Shown: piece by piece, positions 41,038 through 47,433 of the stretch
Layout of the letters: the number at the start of each line of letters is the position of its first letter
Numbering within the stretch: position 1 is the first letter of the stretch
DNA from: Amycolatopsis roodepoortensis
GTDB lineage: Bacteria > Actinomycetota > Actinomycetes > Mycobacteriales > Pseudonocardiaceae
DNA: 64,000 nucleotides
Assembly: GCF_014873915.1 (NCBI RefSeq)
Contig: NZ_JADBEJ010000005.1
Span: 1,116,001 to 1,180,000, forward strand
Direction: 5' to 3'
Program-made: the position numbers and the translations under genes
Notes under the pieces: generated by a model
Told to the model about the DNA's origin: nothing
The model's input: the letters and a program-made list of their open reading frames with translations, nothing else
The model's database searches: none

Positions 41038-41063
41038 CTACCCGACGCGGCGCGCGCGTAACC
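41038..41063 (-). promoter_or_regulatory. Predicted stress-sigma promoter of the P450 gene
   Basis: Minus strand: GGTT, 16 bp, GGGTAG. Spacing fits, and the -10 element is 9 bp before the ATG. Confidence 0.4.
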
Positions 41064-41099
41064 CGTTTGTCCCACGACCGGGCGGGGAATCCGGCCGCC

Positions 41100-41720
41100 A
41101 TGGCGACCAAGGCACCCGGGGCGGACCCGCCGGAAACCGTGGATCTGGACAGGCTTCGTTCGGCGGCGTCCGGCTGCCGCGGCTGCGACCTCTACCGCGA
41201 CGCCACCCAGACCGTCTTCGGCGAAGGCTCCCGCAAGGCGGAGATCATGGTGGTCGGCGAACAACCCGGCGATCAGGAGGACCGGCAGGGTGCCCCGTTC
41301 GTGGGGCCCGCCGGTCGGCTGCTCGACCGGGCCCTCGACGAAGCGGGCTTCGATCGCCGGAAGATCTATGTCACCAACGCGGTCAAACACTTCAAATTCA
41401 AACGGGACGAACGCGGAAAACGGCGCATCCACAAGACGCCGTCCAAGACGGAGATCGTCGCCTGCCGTCCGTGGCTGCACGCCGAACTCGCCGCGGTCCA
41501 CCCGGAGCTGCTGATCTTCCTCGGCGCGACGGCGGCGAAGGCGCTCCTGGGCGACGACTTCCGCATCACCCGGAGCCGCGGCGAGCGGATCGACCTCGCC
41601 GAATTCGACACCACCGCCGTCGCCACCGTGCACCCGTCGGCGGTGCTGCGCGCGCCGGACCGCGACGAGGCCTATCGGGCCTTCGTCGCGGATCTCGTGA
41701 CGGCGCGCGGCGACCGCTGA
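41100..41720 (+). CDS. udgX: UdgX-type uracil-DNA glycosylase
   Basis: 206 aa. It belongs to the family 4-like UDGs: iron-sulfur cysteines in GCRGCDLY and further on, motif GEQPGDQED and HPSAVLR. The loop KRRIHKTPSKTE, with His in an R-IHKTP setting, is the diagnostic insertion of UdgX, which forms a covalent bond with the abasic sugar after uracil removal. It acts in DNA base excision or damage marking. The ATG at 41100 has no strong ribosome site; a weak stress-like promoter (GTTT, 16 bp, GGGAAT) is upstream. Divergent from the P450. Confidence 0.92.
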   Translation: MATKAPGADPPETVDLDRLRSAASGCRGCDLYRDATQTVFGEGSRKAEIMVVGEQPGDQEDRQGAPFVGPAGRLLDRALDEAGFDRRKIYVTNAVKHFKFKRDERGKRRIHKTPSKTEIVACRPWLHAELAAVHPELLIFLGATAAKALLGDDFRITRSRGERIDLAEFDTTAVATVHPSAVLRAPDRDEAYRAFVADLVTARGDR

Positions 41721-41721
41721 A

Positions 41722-41913
41722 TCACGCCACTTCGGAGCTGCGGCCGCGGTCGTGCAGGCCCAGCATGTCCAACAGGGTCGCGCAGTCTTCGGGGCTCCTC
41801 GCCCGCGAAGCGACGGCGATGGCCGCCTTGCGCCGGATCGCCTCCTGCTCCGGTGTGTCCTGGCCTTCCGGCAGCAGGTCCGGTACTGGGTGAAGGCCGA
41901 GTTCGTTGCTCAT
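41722..41913 (-). CDS. Small hypothetical protein
   Basis: 63 aa, acidic, probably helical: HPVPDLLPEGQDTPEQEAIR then AVASRARSPEDCATLLDML. Not recognised as a named family; short proteins of this shape are common in Actinobacteria. AGGGGGA precedes the ATG at 41913, and a stress-type promoter lies 35 bp upstream. Its stop lies 1 bp beyond the end of the convergent udgX gene. Confidence 0.65.
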   Translation of the reverse strand: MSNELGLHPVPDLLPEGQDTPEQEAIRRKAAIAVASRARSPEDCATLLDMLGLHDRGRSSEVA

Positions 41914-41947
41914 CTGGTCCCCCTTGGGTGAAGGATGTGCCGCTTTG

Positions 41948-41973
41948 GTACCCACGTTCGCGGGTTTGAACAC
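41948..41973 (-). promoter_or_regulatory. Predicted stress-sigma promoter of the 63-aa protein gene
   Basis: Minus strand: GTGT, 16 bp, GGGTAC. It fits GNNT-N16-GGGTAC. Confidence 0.4.
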
Positions 41974-42028
41974 AGGTGCCCCCGACCGGGTGGGCGGAGA
42001 CACAGCGTCCTTACTCCGTCCGTGTGAA

Positions 42029-42991
42029 TCAGCTCCGCAGCGCCGGAAGGAGCGTGTCCTGGGCGAAGCGGAGGAAGCCTTCCTGCTGGTCGCCGCCGAT
42101 CTGGATCAACGCCAGATCCGTGAATCCGGCCGCCTCGAATTCGCCCACCTTTTTCACGATCCGGTCGACGTCCGGCCCGCACGGGATCGCCTCGGCGACG
42201 TCCTCCGGTTTGACGAACTGGGTGGCCCCGGCGAAGCCCGCGGGACCCGGCAGTTCGGCGTTGACCTTCCAGCCGCCGGCGAACCAGCGGAACTGCTCGT
42301 GCGCGCGCCGGATCGCGGCGTCGCGATCCTCACCCCACGACACCGGCAACTGCGCGATCTTCCTGCTGGGCGGGCCGAGTTTGGTGGCGTCCCATTCCCG
42401 GCTCAGCGCCTCGTCCGGTTCCACCGCGATCATCGCGTCGGCGATCGGCGCGAACCGGGTCACCGACTGCGACCCGGACACCGCGACCGCGATCGGCACC
42501 CGCTGCTCCGGCAGGTCCCAGAGTTTCGCGGAGTCCACCCGGAAGTGGTCGCCCTTGTAGTTGAAGTAGCCGCCGTCGAACAGGCCGCCGATGATCTGGA
42601 CCGCTTCGGCGAGCATCTCGTGCCGGACGTTCGCCGGCGGCCAGCCGCGGCCGACGACGTGCTCGTTGAGGTTCTCCCCCGCGCCGAGCCCCAGGGTGAA
42701 CCGGCCGTCCGACAACGCCTGGACGGTCGCCGCCTTCTGCGCCACCACCGCCGGGTGGTACCGCATGATCGGGCACGTCACGAAGGTCATCAGTTCCACC
42801 CGTTCGGTGCTCTGGGTCACCGCTCCCAGCACGCTCCACGCGTACGGCGAATGCCCCTGCTCGTCCAGCCAGGGCGAAAAGTGGTCGCTCATGACCTCGA
42901 AGTCGAAACCCGCCTTCTCCGCCCCCGCGGCGTACTCCACCAGGTCTTTCGGCCCGGCCTGTTCGGTCATGAGGGTGTAGCCGATGCGCAT
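42029..42991 (-). CDS. F420-dependent LLM-class oxidoreductase (TIGR03557-like)
   Basis: 320 aa luciferase-like TIM barrel. It reads like the F420-dependent glucose-6-phosphate dehydrogenase-related group: RIGYTLMTEQAGPKDLVEYA at the start, VMSDHFSPWL, HPAVVAQKAATVQALS, LGLGAGENLNEHVVG and the later PEQRVPIAVAVSGSQS. Such enzymes oxidise or reduce small molecules with coenzyme F420. Substrate unknown. ATG at 42991 follows AAGGAGGATCAC. Divergent from the 43102 gene; both have stress-type promoters in the gap. Confidence 0.9.
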   Translation of the reverse strand: MRIGYTLMTEQAGPKDLVEYAAGAEKAGFDFEVMSDHFSPWLDEQGHSPYAWSVLGAVTQSTERVELMTFVTCPIMRYHPAVVAQKAATVQALSDGRFTLGLGAGENLNEHVVGRGWPPANVRHEMLAEAVQIIGGLFDGGYFNYKGDHFRVDSAKLWDLPEQRVPIAVAVSGSQSVTRFAPIADAMIAVEPDEALSREWDATKLGPPSRKIAQLPVSWGEDRDAAIRRAHEQFRWFAGGWKVNAELPGPAGFAGATQFVKPEDVAEAIPCGPDVDRIVKKVGEFEAAGFTDLALIQIGGDQQEGFLRFAQDTLLPALRS

Positions 42992-43018
42992 GTGATCCTC
43001 CTTCGCGTCGACCCCCGC

Positions 43019-43044
43019 GTACCCGCCCGGTCCCGGGCTCAACC
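43019..43044 (-). promoter_or_regulatory. Predicted stress-sigma promoter of the F420 oxidoreductase
   Basis: Minus strand: GGTT, 16 bp, GGGTAC, 28 bp upstream of the ATG. Confidence 0.45.
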
Positions 43045-43048
43045 GGAC

Positions 43049-43075
43049 GTTTATCCGGCGAATCGAACGGGGTAC
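43049..43075 (+). promoter_or_regulatory. Predicted stress-sigma promoter of the 110-aa protein gene
   Basis: GTTT, 17 bp, GGGTAC, 27 bp upstream of the ATG at 43102. It is back to back with the oppositely oriented promoter at 43019. Confidence 0.5.
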
Positions 43076-43101
43076 CTGACCGGGGAAAGGAAGGAGCCGC
43101 G

Positions 43102-43434
43102 ATGCCGCAGCAGGCTTGGAGCGACAAACGAGAACGTCAGTACGAACACATCAAGGACTCGGCGAAGGAGCGGGGCGCGAGCACCGACCGCGCCGAGGAG
43201 ATCGCGGCCCGCACGGTCAACAAGAACCGCGCGCAGGCCGGCGAGTCGCGCGAAGCGAGCCGCACGTCCCTCGAGGACATGTCCCCTCAGCGGCGGGGTG
43301 GCAAGCGGTCGGGGAATCGGCTGGGCCCGAACGGCCCGACCAAGGACCAGCTCTACAACGAAGCGAAACAACGCAACGTCGAGGGCAGGTCGAAGATGTC
43401 CAAAAAGGAGCTTCAGCGAGCCCTGGGCCGTTGA
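43102..43434 (+). CDS. Small basic protein with Rho-N-like C-terminus ('plasmid stabilization' type)
   Basis: 110 aa, highly charged. The N-terminal QAWSDKRERQYEHIKDSAKE and ARTVNKNRAQAGES match a widespread actinobacterial and proteobacterial family often labelled plasmid stabilization protein; the end (PTKDQLYNEAKQRN then SKMSKKELQRAL) resembles the Rho termination factor N-terminal SAP-like fold. Probably nucleic-acid binding. AAGGAAGGAG precedes the ATG. The upstream stress-type promoter suggests a general-stress role. The label is homology-based and should not be read as evidence for a plasmid. Confidence 0.75.
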   Translation: MPQQAWSDKRERQYEHIKDSAKERGASTDRAEEIAARTVNKNRAQAGESREASRTSLEDMSPQRRGGKRSGNRLGPNGPTKDQLYNEAKQRNVEGRSKMSKKELQRALGR

Positions 43435-43498
43435 TCACGCGTCACGCGGCGGAGCACCGTCGCGGTCACCCCACGGCCACGGACGGATGGGTTTCGTA

Positions 43499-43951
43499 AT
43501 GGATGCACACGGACGGGGCGGCCTCACCCCCCAGACCCGGTCTCAGTCGGACGGTCTGTCCGACCGGGTCGAACTCCGCCTTCCCGCCGAAGCGGAGCAG
43601 ATACCTCTCGTCCGCACGCTCACCCATGGTGTGGTGGCCCGTGCGGACTTCGGCTTGGACGCCATTTCAGACGCGAAGATGGCCGTCGACGAAGCCTGTT
43701 CCCAACTAGTCCAGCCCGCTGAACTGGGAGCCGTTCTTTGTTGTGTCTTTCACGAGATACCGGAAGGGATCGCCGTCTCGATCTCGACGCGGACGAACCG
43801 GCCTTTCCTGCCGAGCGAGACGACGTTCGGCTGGCACGTCCTGACGACGCTGACCCACTCGGTGCGGGCACGGTGCGAGCCGATTCCCGGCGAAACAGGG
43901 GGCACGACGACGATCGATCTCGTGTTGGCCCCGGGAACGAGCGACGGGTGA
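43499..43951 (+). CDS. RsbW-like anti-sigma factor with altered ATP-binding motif
   Basis: 150 aa with the fold of GHKL-type serine kinases/anti-sigma factors. The N-box reads AKMAVDEACSQLV: the usual Asn that binds magnesium (ACSN) is Gln here, and the following glycine boxes are poorly kept, so it may sequester sigma without kinase activity. The next gene encodes a SigB/SigF-type sigma factor with a GTGA overlap, the classical anti-sigma/sigma operon. No anti-anti-sigma gene is seen nearby. ATG at 43499; the much longer frame starting upstream is a shadow. Confidence 0.8.
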   Translation: MDAHGRGGLTPQTRSQSDGLSDRVELRLPAEAEQIPLVRTLTHGVVARADFGLDAISDAKMAVDEACSQLVQPAELGAVLCCVFHEIPEGIAVSISTRTNRPFLPSETTFGWHVLTTLTHSVRARCEPIPGETGGTTTIDLVLAPGTSDG

Positions 43952-44736
43952 GTGGGGAGCGCAAGACTCTCACCCGGCAGGCGGACGACTACGCCCAGTG
44001 CGAACCGCTCTTCGAGGAGATGTCCTCCCTGCCGGAGGATTCGCGGGCCCGCCGGGAGCTGCGTGCCCGCCTAGTCACCGAACTCCTGCCGCTGGCCGAG
44101 CACATCGCCACCAGGTTCTCCGGACGGGGTGAGCCTCGCGAAGACCTGGTCCAGGTGGCGCGGATCGGCCTGATCAACGCGGTCGACCGATTCGATCCCG
44201 GCCGCGGGCACGACTTCCTCTCGTTCGCCGTGCCCACGATCATGGGCGAGGTCCGGCGGCATTTCCGGGACACCGGCTGGTCGGTCCGGGTACCGAGGCG
44301 GCTCAAGGAACTCCACGTCTCGCTCAGCCAGGGCACGGCCGCGCTGTCCCAGCGGCTCGGCCGCGCGCCGACGCCGACCGAGCTCGCCGAACACCTCGGG
44401 CTCGAAGTCAACGAGGTGCGGGAAGGACTGCTCGCCGGCCAGGCGTACCAGACGTTGTCGGTCGACAAACCGGTCCACGACAACGCCACCGAAGCCCTCT
44501 CGCTCGCCGACACGATCGGCGAGGAAGACCACGAGATGGCGTTGGTGGAGAACCACGAGGCGCTGCAACCGCTCCTGCGGGAGCTCCCGAAGCGGGAACG
44601 CGCGATCCTCGTGATGCGCTTCTTCGGGGGTTACACCCAGACGCAGATCGCGGAACGGATCGGCATCTCGCAGATGCACGTTTCGCGTCTCCTGTCGCAG
44701 ACGCTGGACCAGCTGCGCGGAAAACTCTCGGAATAG
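43948..44736 (+). CDS. SigB/SigF/SigG-family RNA polymerase sigma factor
   Basis: 262 aa sigma-70 family member of group 3. Region 2 shows RIGLINAVDRFDPGRGHDF then FAVPTIMGEVRRHFRD and WSVRVPRRLKEL, hallmarks of SigB/SigF. Region 3 is LGRAPTPTELAEHLGLEVN, and region 4 is YTQTQIAERIGISQMHVSR. It directs transcription from GTTT/GGGTA promoters in stress or development, and several promoters of that type lie in this window. The GTG start at 43948 overlaps the anti-sigma stop. Transcription probably ends at the hairpins beginning 14 bp downstream. Confidence 0.92.
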   Translation: MSGERKTLTRQADDYAQCEPLFEEMSSLPEDSRARRELRARLVTELLPLAEHIATRFSGRGEPREDLVQVARIGLINAVDRFDPGRGHDFLSFAVPTIMGEVRRHFRDTGWSVRVPRRLKELHVSLSQGTAALSQRLGRAPTPTELAEHLGLEVNEVREGLLAGQAYQTLSVDKPVHDNATEALSLADTIGEEDHEMALVENHEALQPLLRELPKRERAILVMRFFGGYTQTQIAERIGISQMHVSRLLSQTLDQLRGKLSE

Positions 44737-44750
44737 CGGCAGGCCCCGAG

Positions 44751-44854
44751 GCGTAACTCGCGTGATCGAACGCGTAACTCGCGTGATTGAAGGCGTAACT
44801 CTCACATACCGCCTCAATCACGCGAGTTACGCCTGTAATCACGCGAGTTACGCG
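44751..44854. repeat. Array of five 21-bp units in inverted arrangement
   Basis: Units close to GCGTAACTCGCGTGATTGAA occur two and a half times on the plus strand (44751-44800) and twice on the minus strand (44815-44854). The core CGCGTGATTG is shared with the array at 10770. Together with the hairpin at 44874 it fills the gap between the convergent sigma factor and DUF3140 genes. Confidence 0.7.
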
Positions 44855-44873
44855 TTCGGACACAGGCCCAGAG

Positions 44874-44930
44874 GTACGTGAAGGGCCCCCTTCACCGCGT
44901 CCAGCGCGGTGAAGGGGGCCCTTCACGTAC
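44874..44930. terminator. Perfect 26-bp stem hairpin, bidirectional terminator
   Basis: Arms 44874-44899 and 44905-44930 are exact complements around a 5-nt loop, with the GAAGGGCCCCCTTC-type core also seen at 21175. It lies between two convergent genes, the expected place for a bidirectional terminator. Confidence 0.75.
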
Positions 44931-44935
44931 TTCGG

Positions 44936-45265
44936 TCACACGGGTTTCAGCGGATCGTGCCCCATCGACATCAGCTTGTGCCGCCAGTGCGCCTCGCCCG
45001 CGACCGGTTCGAGGTCGTCACGCCGCTCGTCCCCGACCCGCCGGACGACCGAGCGCATCACCCGTTCGTCCTCGGCGGTGAGGTCGGTCCTGCGCTTGCC
45101 GAGGATGCCCAGCACATGCCGTCCGGTCGGCGTACCCGCCTGGTCCGGCAGGGCTTCGTCCTCGTCGTCGGCCGACCGCGTGCGCAGCCAATCGGCCAGT
45201 TCCCGCGAGGTCATGTTGACCACGCGATGGAACTCGTCCCATAGTTCGTCATCGATCTCGTGCAC
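44936..45265 (-). CDS. DUF3140 protein
   Basis: 109 aa acidic protein of the DUF3140 family: DELWDEFHRVVNMTSRELAD, then PTGRHVLGILGKRRTDLTAED and a closing AHWRHKLMSMGHDPLK. Function unknown; it may bind nucleic acids. I chose the GTG at 45265, which has AGGAGG seven bases upstream; the earlier GTG at 45286 would include that site in the coding region. It follows the small membrane protein gene by 29 bp on the same strand and is probably co-transcribed from its stress-type promoter. Confidence 0.82.
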   Translation of the reverse strand: MHEIDDELWDEFHRVVNMTSRELADWLRTRSADDEDEALPDQAGTPTGRHVLGILGKRRTDLTAEDERVMRSVVRRVGDERRDDLEPVAGEAHWRHKLMSMGHDPLKPV

Positions 45266-45294
45266 GGCGAAACCTCCTGCCAGCACTCGATTTC

Positions 45295-45756
45295 TTACGG
45301 TGTCGTGTACGGCGCCCGCTGTTCGATGGACGGGCTCGCGGCCGGGTAACGACCGTCTTGCCCGGGCACCGGTGTCACCGTCGTGCCCTGTTGCTCGGGC
45401 TCGACACGCCTCGGGCGGTTGATGACCGCTTCGGCCTCCTGCTCACCACGGATCCGCGAGAGCACGCTGAGCGTGATCGCGTGGGCGACGGCCAGCACCA
45501 GAAGCAGGACACCCAGCCTGCCCACCACACCAGGAAGGTCGCTGCCCCCGATGTCGACGGTCGACAGCAGCGCCAGGACGCCCAGCGTCGCGAGATGGAA
45601 CAGCACCGTGACGAGCCACGTCATGGAAGCGCCCGCGGCCGGATCGCCGTGGGAGCCCCGCAGGTAGCGCTTACCGCTCTGGTAGATGATCAGACCGTCG
45701 AGCATGACCAGTGCCACCCCGATGACGAGGAAGGCCACGTATGCGTTGGTAGTCAT
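45295..45756 (-). CDS. Small membrane protein of unknown function
   Basis: 153 aa with three hydrophobic helices (VAFLVIGVALVMLDGLIIY, WLVTVLFHLATLGVLALL, RLGVLLLVLAVAHAITLSV) and a hydrophilic C-terminal tail that should be cytoplasmic. No named family is recognised with certainty. AAGGGAGCG precedes the ATG. An excellent stress-type promoter (GTTT, 16 bp, GGGTAT) lies about 40 bp upstream, so it is likely part of the general stress response. Confidence 0.75.
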   Translation of the reverse strand: MTTNAYVAFLVIGVALVMLDGLIIYQSGKRYLRGSHGDPAAGASMTWLVTVLFHLATLGVLALLSTVDIGGSDLPGVVGRLGVLLLVLAVAHAITLSVLSRIRGEQEAEAVINRPRRVEPEQQGTTVTPVPGQDGRYPAASPSIEQRAPYTTP

Positions 45757-45795
45757 GCCGGAACGCTCCCTTCGTAATGGACCTCACCCCAAGGG

Positions 45796-45821
45796 ATACC
45801 CGGGACCTCCCCCGGGAAAAC
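45796..45821 (-). promoter_or_regulatory. Predicted stress-sigma promoter of the membrane protein/DUF3140 operon
   Basis: Minus strand: GTTT, 16 bp, GGGTAT, an exact match to the consensus and the best site in the window. Confidence 0.6.
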
Positions 45822-45853
45822 GCCGTCTTCCAGGGGAGGTTCCGGGTCACCGG

Positions 45854-46315
45854 TCAGCTGCCGGGGCGGTCCACGTCACCGCGCCAGGCGCCGGACTCGT
45901 GGCCGCGGCTCTCGATGAACTCCTTGAAGCGCTTCATGTCGCCCTTGATCCGGCGGTCGAGCACGCCGAGCTTGTCGGCGACGTTCTCGGCGAAGCCTTC
46001 CGGATCGATCTCCATCTGCGCCGTGACACGGGTCTTGTTGTCGCTCAAGCGATGGAACGTGATGACGCCCGCGTGGTCGGGACCGGAGTCCGACGTCCAC
46101 GCGACGCGCTCGTCGGGATGTTGTTCGGTGATCGTCGCGTCGAATTCCCGGCTCACCCCACCGAATTTGGTCACCCAGTGGGTGTGGGTCGCGTCGATCT
46201 GGCGGATCTCCTCGACACCTTCCATGAACTGCGGGAAGCTCTCGAACTGAGTCCACTGGTTGTACGCGGTCTTCACCGGGACTTCGACGTCCACCATTTC
46301 GGTGATCGTGCTCAT
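45854..46315 (-). CDS. SRPBCC-family (cyclase/dehydrase-like) protein
   Basis: 153 aa START/Bet v1-like fold that binds a hydrophobic ligand. VDVEVPVKTAYNQWTQFESF opens the domain, then FPQFMEGVEEI, and the long C-terminal helix LDRRIKGDMKRFKEFIESRG closes the pocket. In actinomycetes such stand-alone proteins are often stress-induced. The ATG at 46315 follows GAGGAGGATGC. It is divergent from the holin-like operon, and each side has a stress-type promoter in the 137-bp gap. Confidence 0.85.
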   Translation of the reverse strand: MSTITEMVDVEVPVKTAYNQWTQFESFPQFMEGVEEIRQIDATHTHWVTKFGGVSREFDATITEQHPDERVAWTSDSGPDHAGVITFHRLSDNKTRVTAQMEIDPEGFAENVADKLGVLDRRIKGDMKRFKEFIESRGHESGAWRGDVDRPGS

Positions 46316-46361
46316 GCATCCTCCTCTTCGGTTGGGTGCTTTTCGAGCCGGCACTCTCCGG

Positions 46362-46387
46362 CTACCCGGCGGTCAGCGGGGCGAAAC
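46362..46387 (-). promoter_or_regulatory. Predicted stress-sigma promoter of the SRPBCC gene
   Basis: Minus strand: GTTT, 16 bp, GGGTAG. Back to back with the promoter at 46395. Confidence 0.55.
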
Positions 46388-46394
46388 ACGCTGT

Positions 46395-46420
46395 GATTGA
46401 CCGGCCGGGTCGCCGGGTAC
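46395..46420 (+). promoter_or_regulatory. Predicted stress-sigma promoter of the holin-like operon
   Basis: GATT, 16 bp, GGGTAC, 33 bp upstream of the ATG at 46453; it fits GNNT-N16-GGGTAC exactly. Confidence 0.5.
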
Positions 46421-46452
46421 CCGGCGGGCAGAACGCTCCGAGGAGGTGCCCC

Positions 46453-46866
46453 ATGATCGAAGAGACCCACCGGAAGCCGGCGGAAGAGAAGTCGGTCGGC
46501 GAACTGGTTTCCGATCTCAGCGACGAGGTCAAACACCTCGTCCGCGACGAGATGCGGCTGGCCGTGTTCGAGTTGCAGCGTAAAGGGAAGAAGATGGGCT
46601 TCGGTGCCGGATTGTTCGGCGCCGCCGGTGTTTTCGCGCTTTTCGGGCTGGCCACCCTGATCGCCGCGGTGGTGCTGGCGCTCGCGCTGGTGATGCCCGC
46701 CTGGCTGGCGGCCGTGGTGACGGGCGCGGCCCTGCTGCTGATCGCCGGCCTTTCGGCCGTCGTCGGCAAGAAGGAGGTCTCCAGCGCGACCCCGCCGGTG
46801 CCGGAAGAGGCCATCGAAGGTGTCCGTGAGGACGTCGACACCGTCAAGCAAGGAGTGCGGTCATGA
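46453..46866 (+). CDS. Actinobacterial holin-X/DUF1469-type membrane protein
   Basis: 137 aa. A charged N-terminal amphipathic stretch (SVGELVSDLSDEVKHLVRDE) is followed by a two-helix membrane hairpin (AAGVFALFGLATLIAAVVLAL and AVVTGAALLLIAGLSAVV) and an acidic tail. This is the phage-holin-family/YqjE-like protein that in free-living actinomycetes occurs with DUF3618 and DUF4235 proteins, not as a phage gene. AGGAGGT precedes the ATG. The stop overlaps the next start (ATGA). Likely role: membrane stress protein. Confidence 0.85.
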   Translation: MIEETHRKPAEEKSVGELVSDLSDEVKHLVRDEMRLAVFELQRKGKKMGFGAGLFGAAGVFALFGLATLIAAVVLALALVMPAWLAAVVTGAALLLIAGLSAVVGKKEVSSATPPVPEEAIEGVREDVDTVKQGVRS

Positions 46867-47168
46867 CCGATTTCCCCAAGAACGCCGAAGAGGCCCGCGC
46901 CGATCGCGACGTGACGCGGGAGGAACTCACCGAGACCCTCGACGCGCTGGGCAAGAAGATGGACGTCAAGGCGAGGGTCAACGACAACCTCGACGCCAAG
47001 GTCGACGAGGCGAGCGCCAAGATCTCCGAGAAGGTCTCCGAGCCCGCGGCGCAGAAGTTCCGTCAGGGCACCGAAGTCGTCCGCGCGAACCCCGTGCCGA
47101 TCTTCGCCGGGCTCCTGGCGTTGTTCGTCACCATCCGGCTGATCATGCGAAAGAGGTCTTCATCGTGA
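46863..47168 (+). CDS. DUF3618 protein
   Basis: 101 aa. Mostly charged helix (KNAEEARADRDVTREELTET, the DUF3618 signature region; KKMDVKARVNDNLDAKVDEA) with a single C-terminal membrane anchor (PVPIFAGLLALFVTIRLIM). It is the second gene of the holin-like/DUF3618/DUF4235 set and probably forms a membrane complex with its neighbours. The start overlaps the upstream stop by 4 bp, and the stop overlaps the following GTG. Confidence 0.85.
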   Translation: MTDFPKNAEEARADRDVTREELTETLDALGKKMDVKARVNDNLDAKVDEASAKISEKVSEPAAQKFRQGTEVVRANPVPIFAGLLALFVTIRLIMRKRSSS

Positions 47169-47431
47169 ACAAGGTTCTCTACAAGCCGCTCAGCATGGTC
47201 GTGAGCGCCGCGGGCGGCGTGCTCGCCGGCATCGCGTTCAAGCAGATCTGGAAACGCGTGAGCGGCGAAGAAGAGGCGCCGGACGCCACCGACCGGGACT
47301 TCACCTGGACCCAGGTGATCGTCGCGGCCGCCGCGCAGGGCGCGATCTTCGGCGCGGTGAAGGCCGCCACCGAACGGGCGGGCGCGGTCGGCTACCGCAA
47401 GGCGACCGGCGACTGGCCCACGGAGGACTGA
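47165..47431 (+). CDS. DUF4235 protein
   Basis: 88 aa small membrane protein. KVLYKPLSMVVSAAGGVLAG and AFKQIWKRVSG begin the family signature; VIVAAAAQGAIFGAVKAATE is the second membrane segment and RAGAVGYRKATGDWP the conserved end. Function unknown. The GTG start at 47165 overlaps the DUF3618 stop (GTGA). The NDH-2-like gene begins 3 bp after its stop, so the operon continues. Confidence 0.88.
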   Translation: MNKVLYKPLSMVVSAAGGVLAGIAFKQIWKRVSGEEEAPDATDRDFTWTQVIVAAAAQGAIFGAVKAATERAGAVGYRKATGDWPTED

Positions 47432-47433
47432 CC

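Noticed and set aside
43102..43434. Sign of a plasmid or integrated element
   Set aside because: The 'plasmid stabilization' name is only an annotation habit; the gene has a chromosomal stress promoter and no replication or partition genes nearby.
46453..46866. Prophage holin
   Set aside because: No phage genes around; it belongs to the usual actinobacterial holin-X/DUF3618/DUF4235 stress set.
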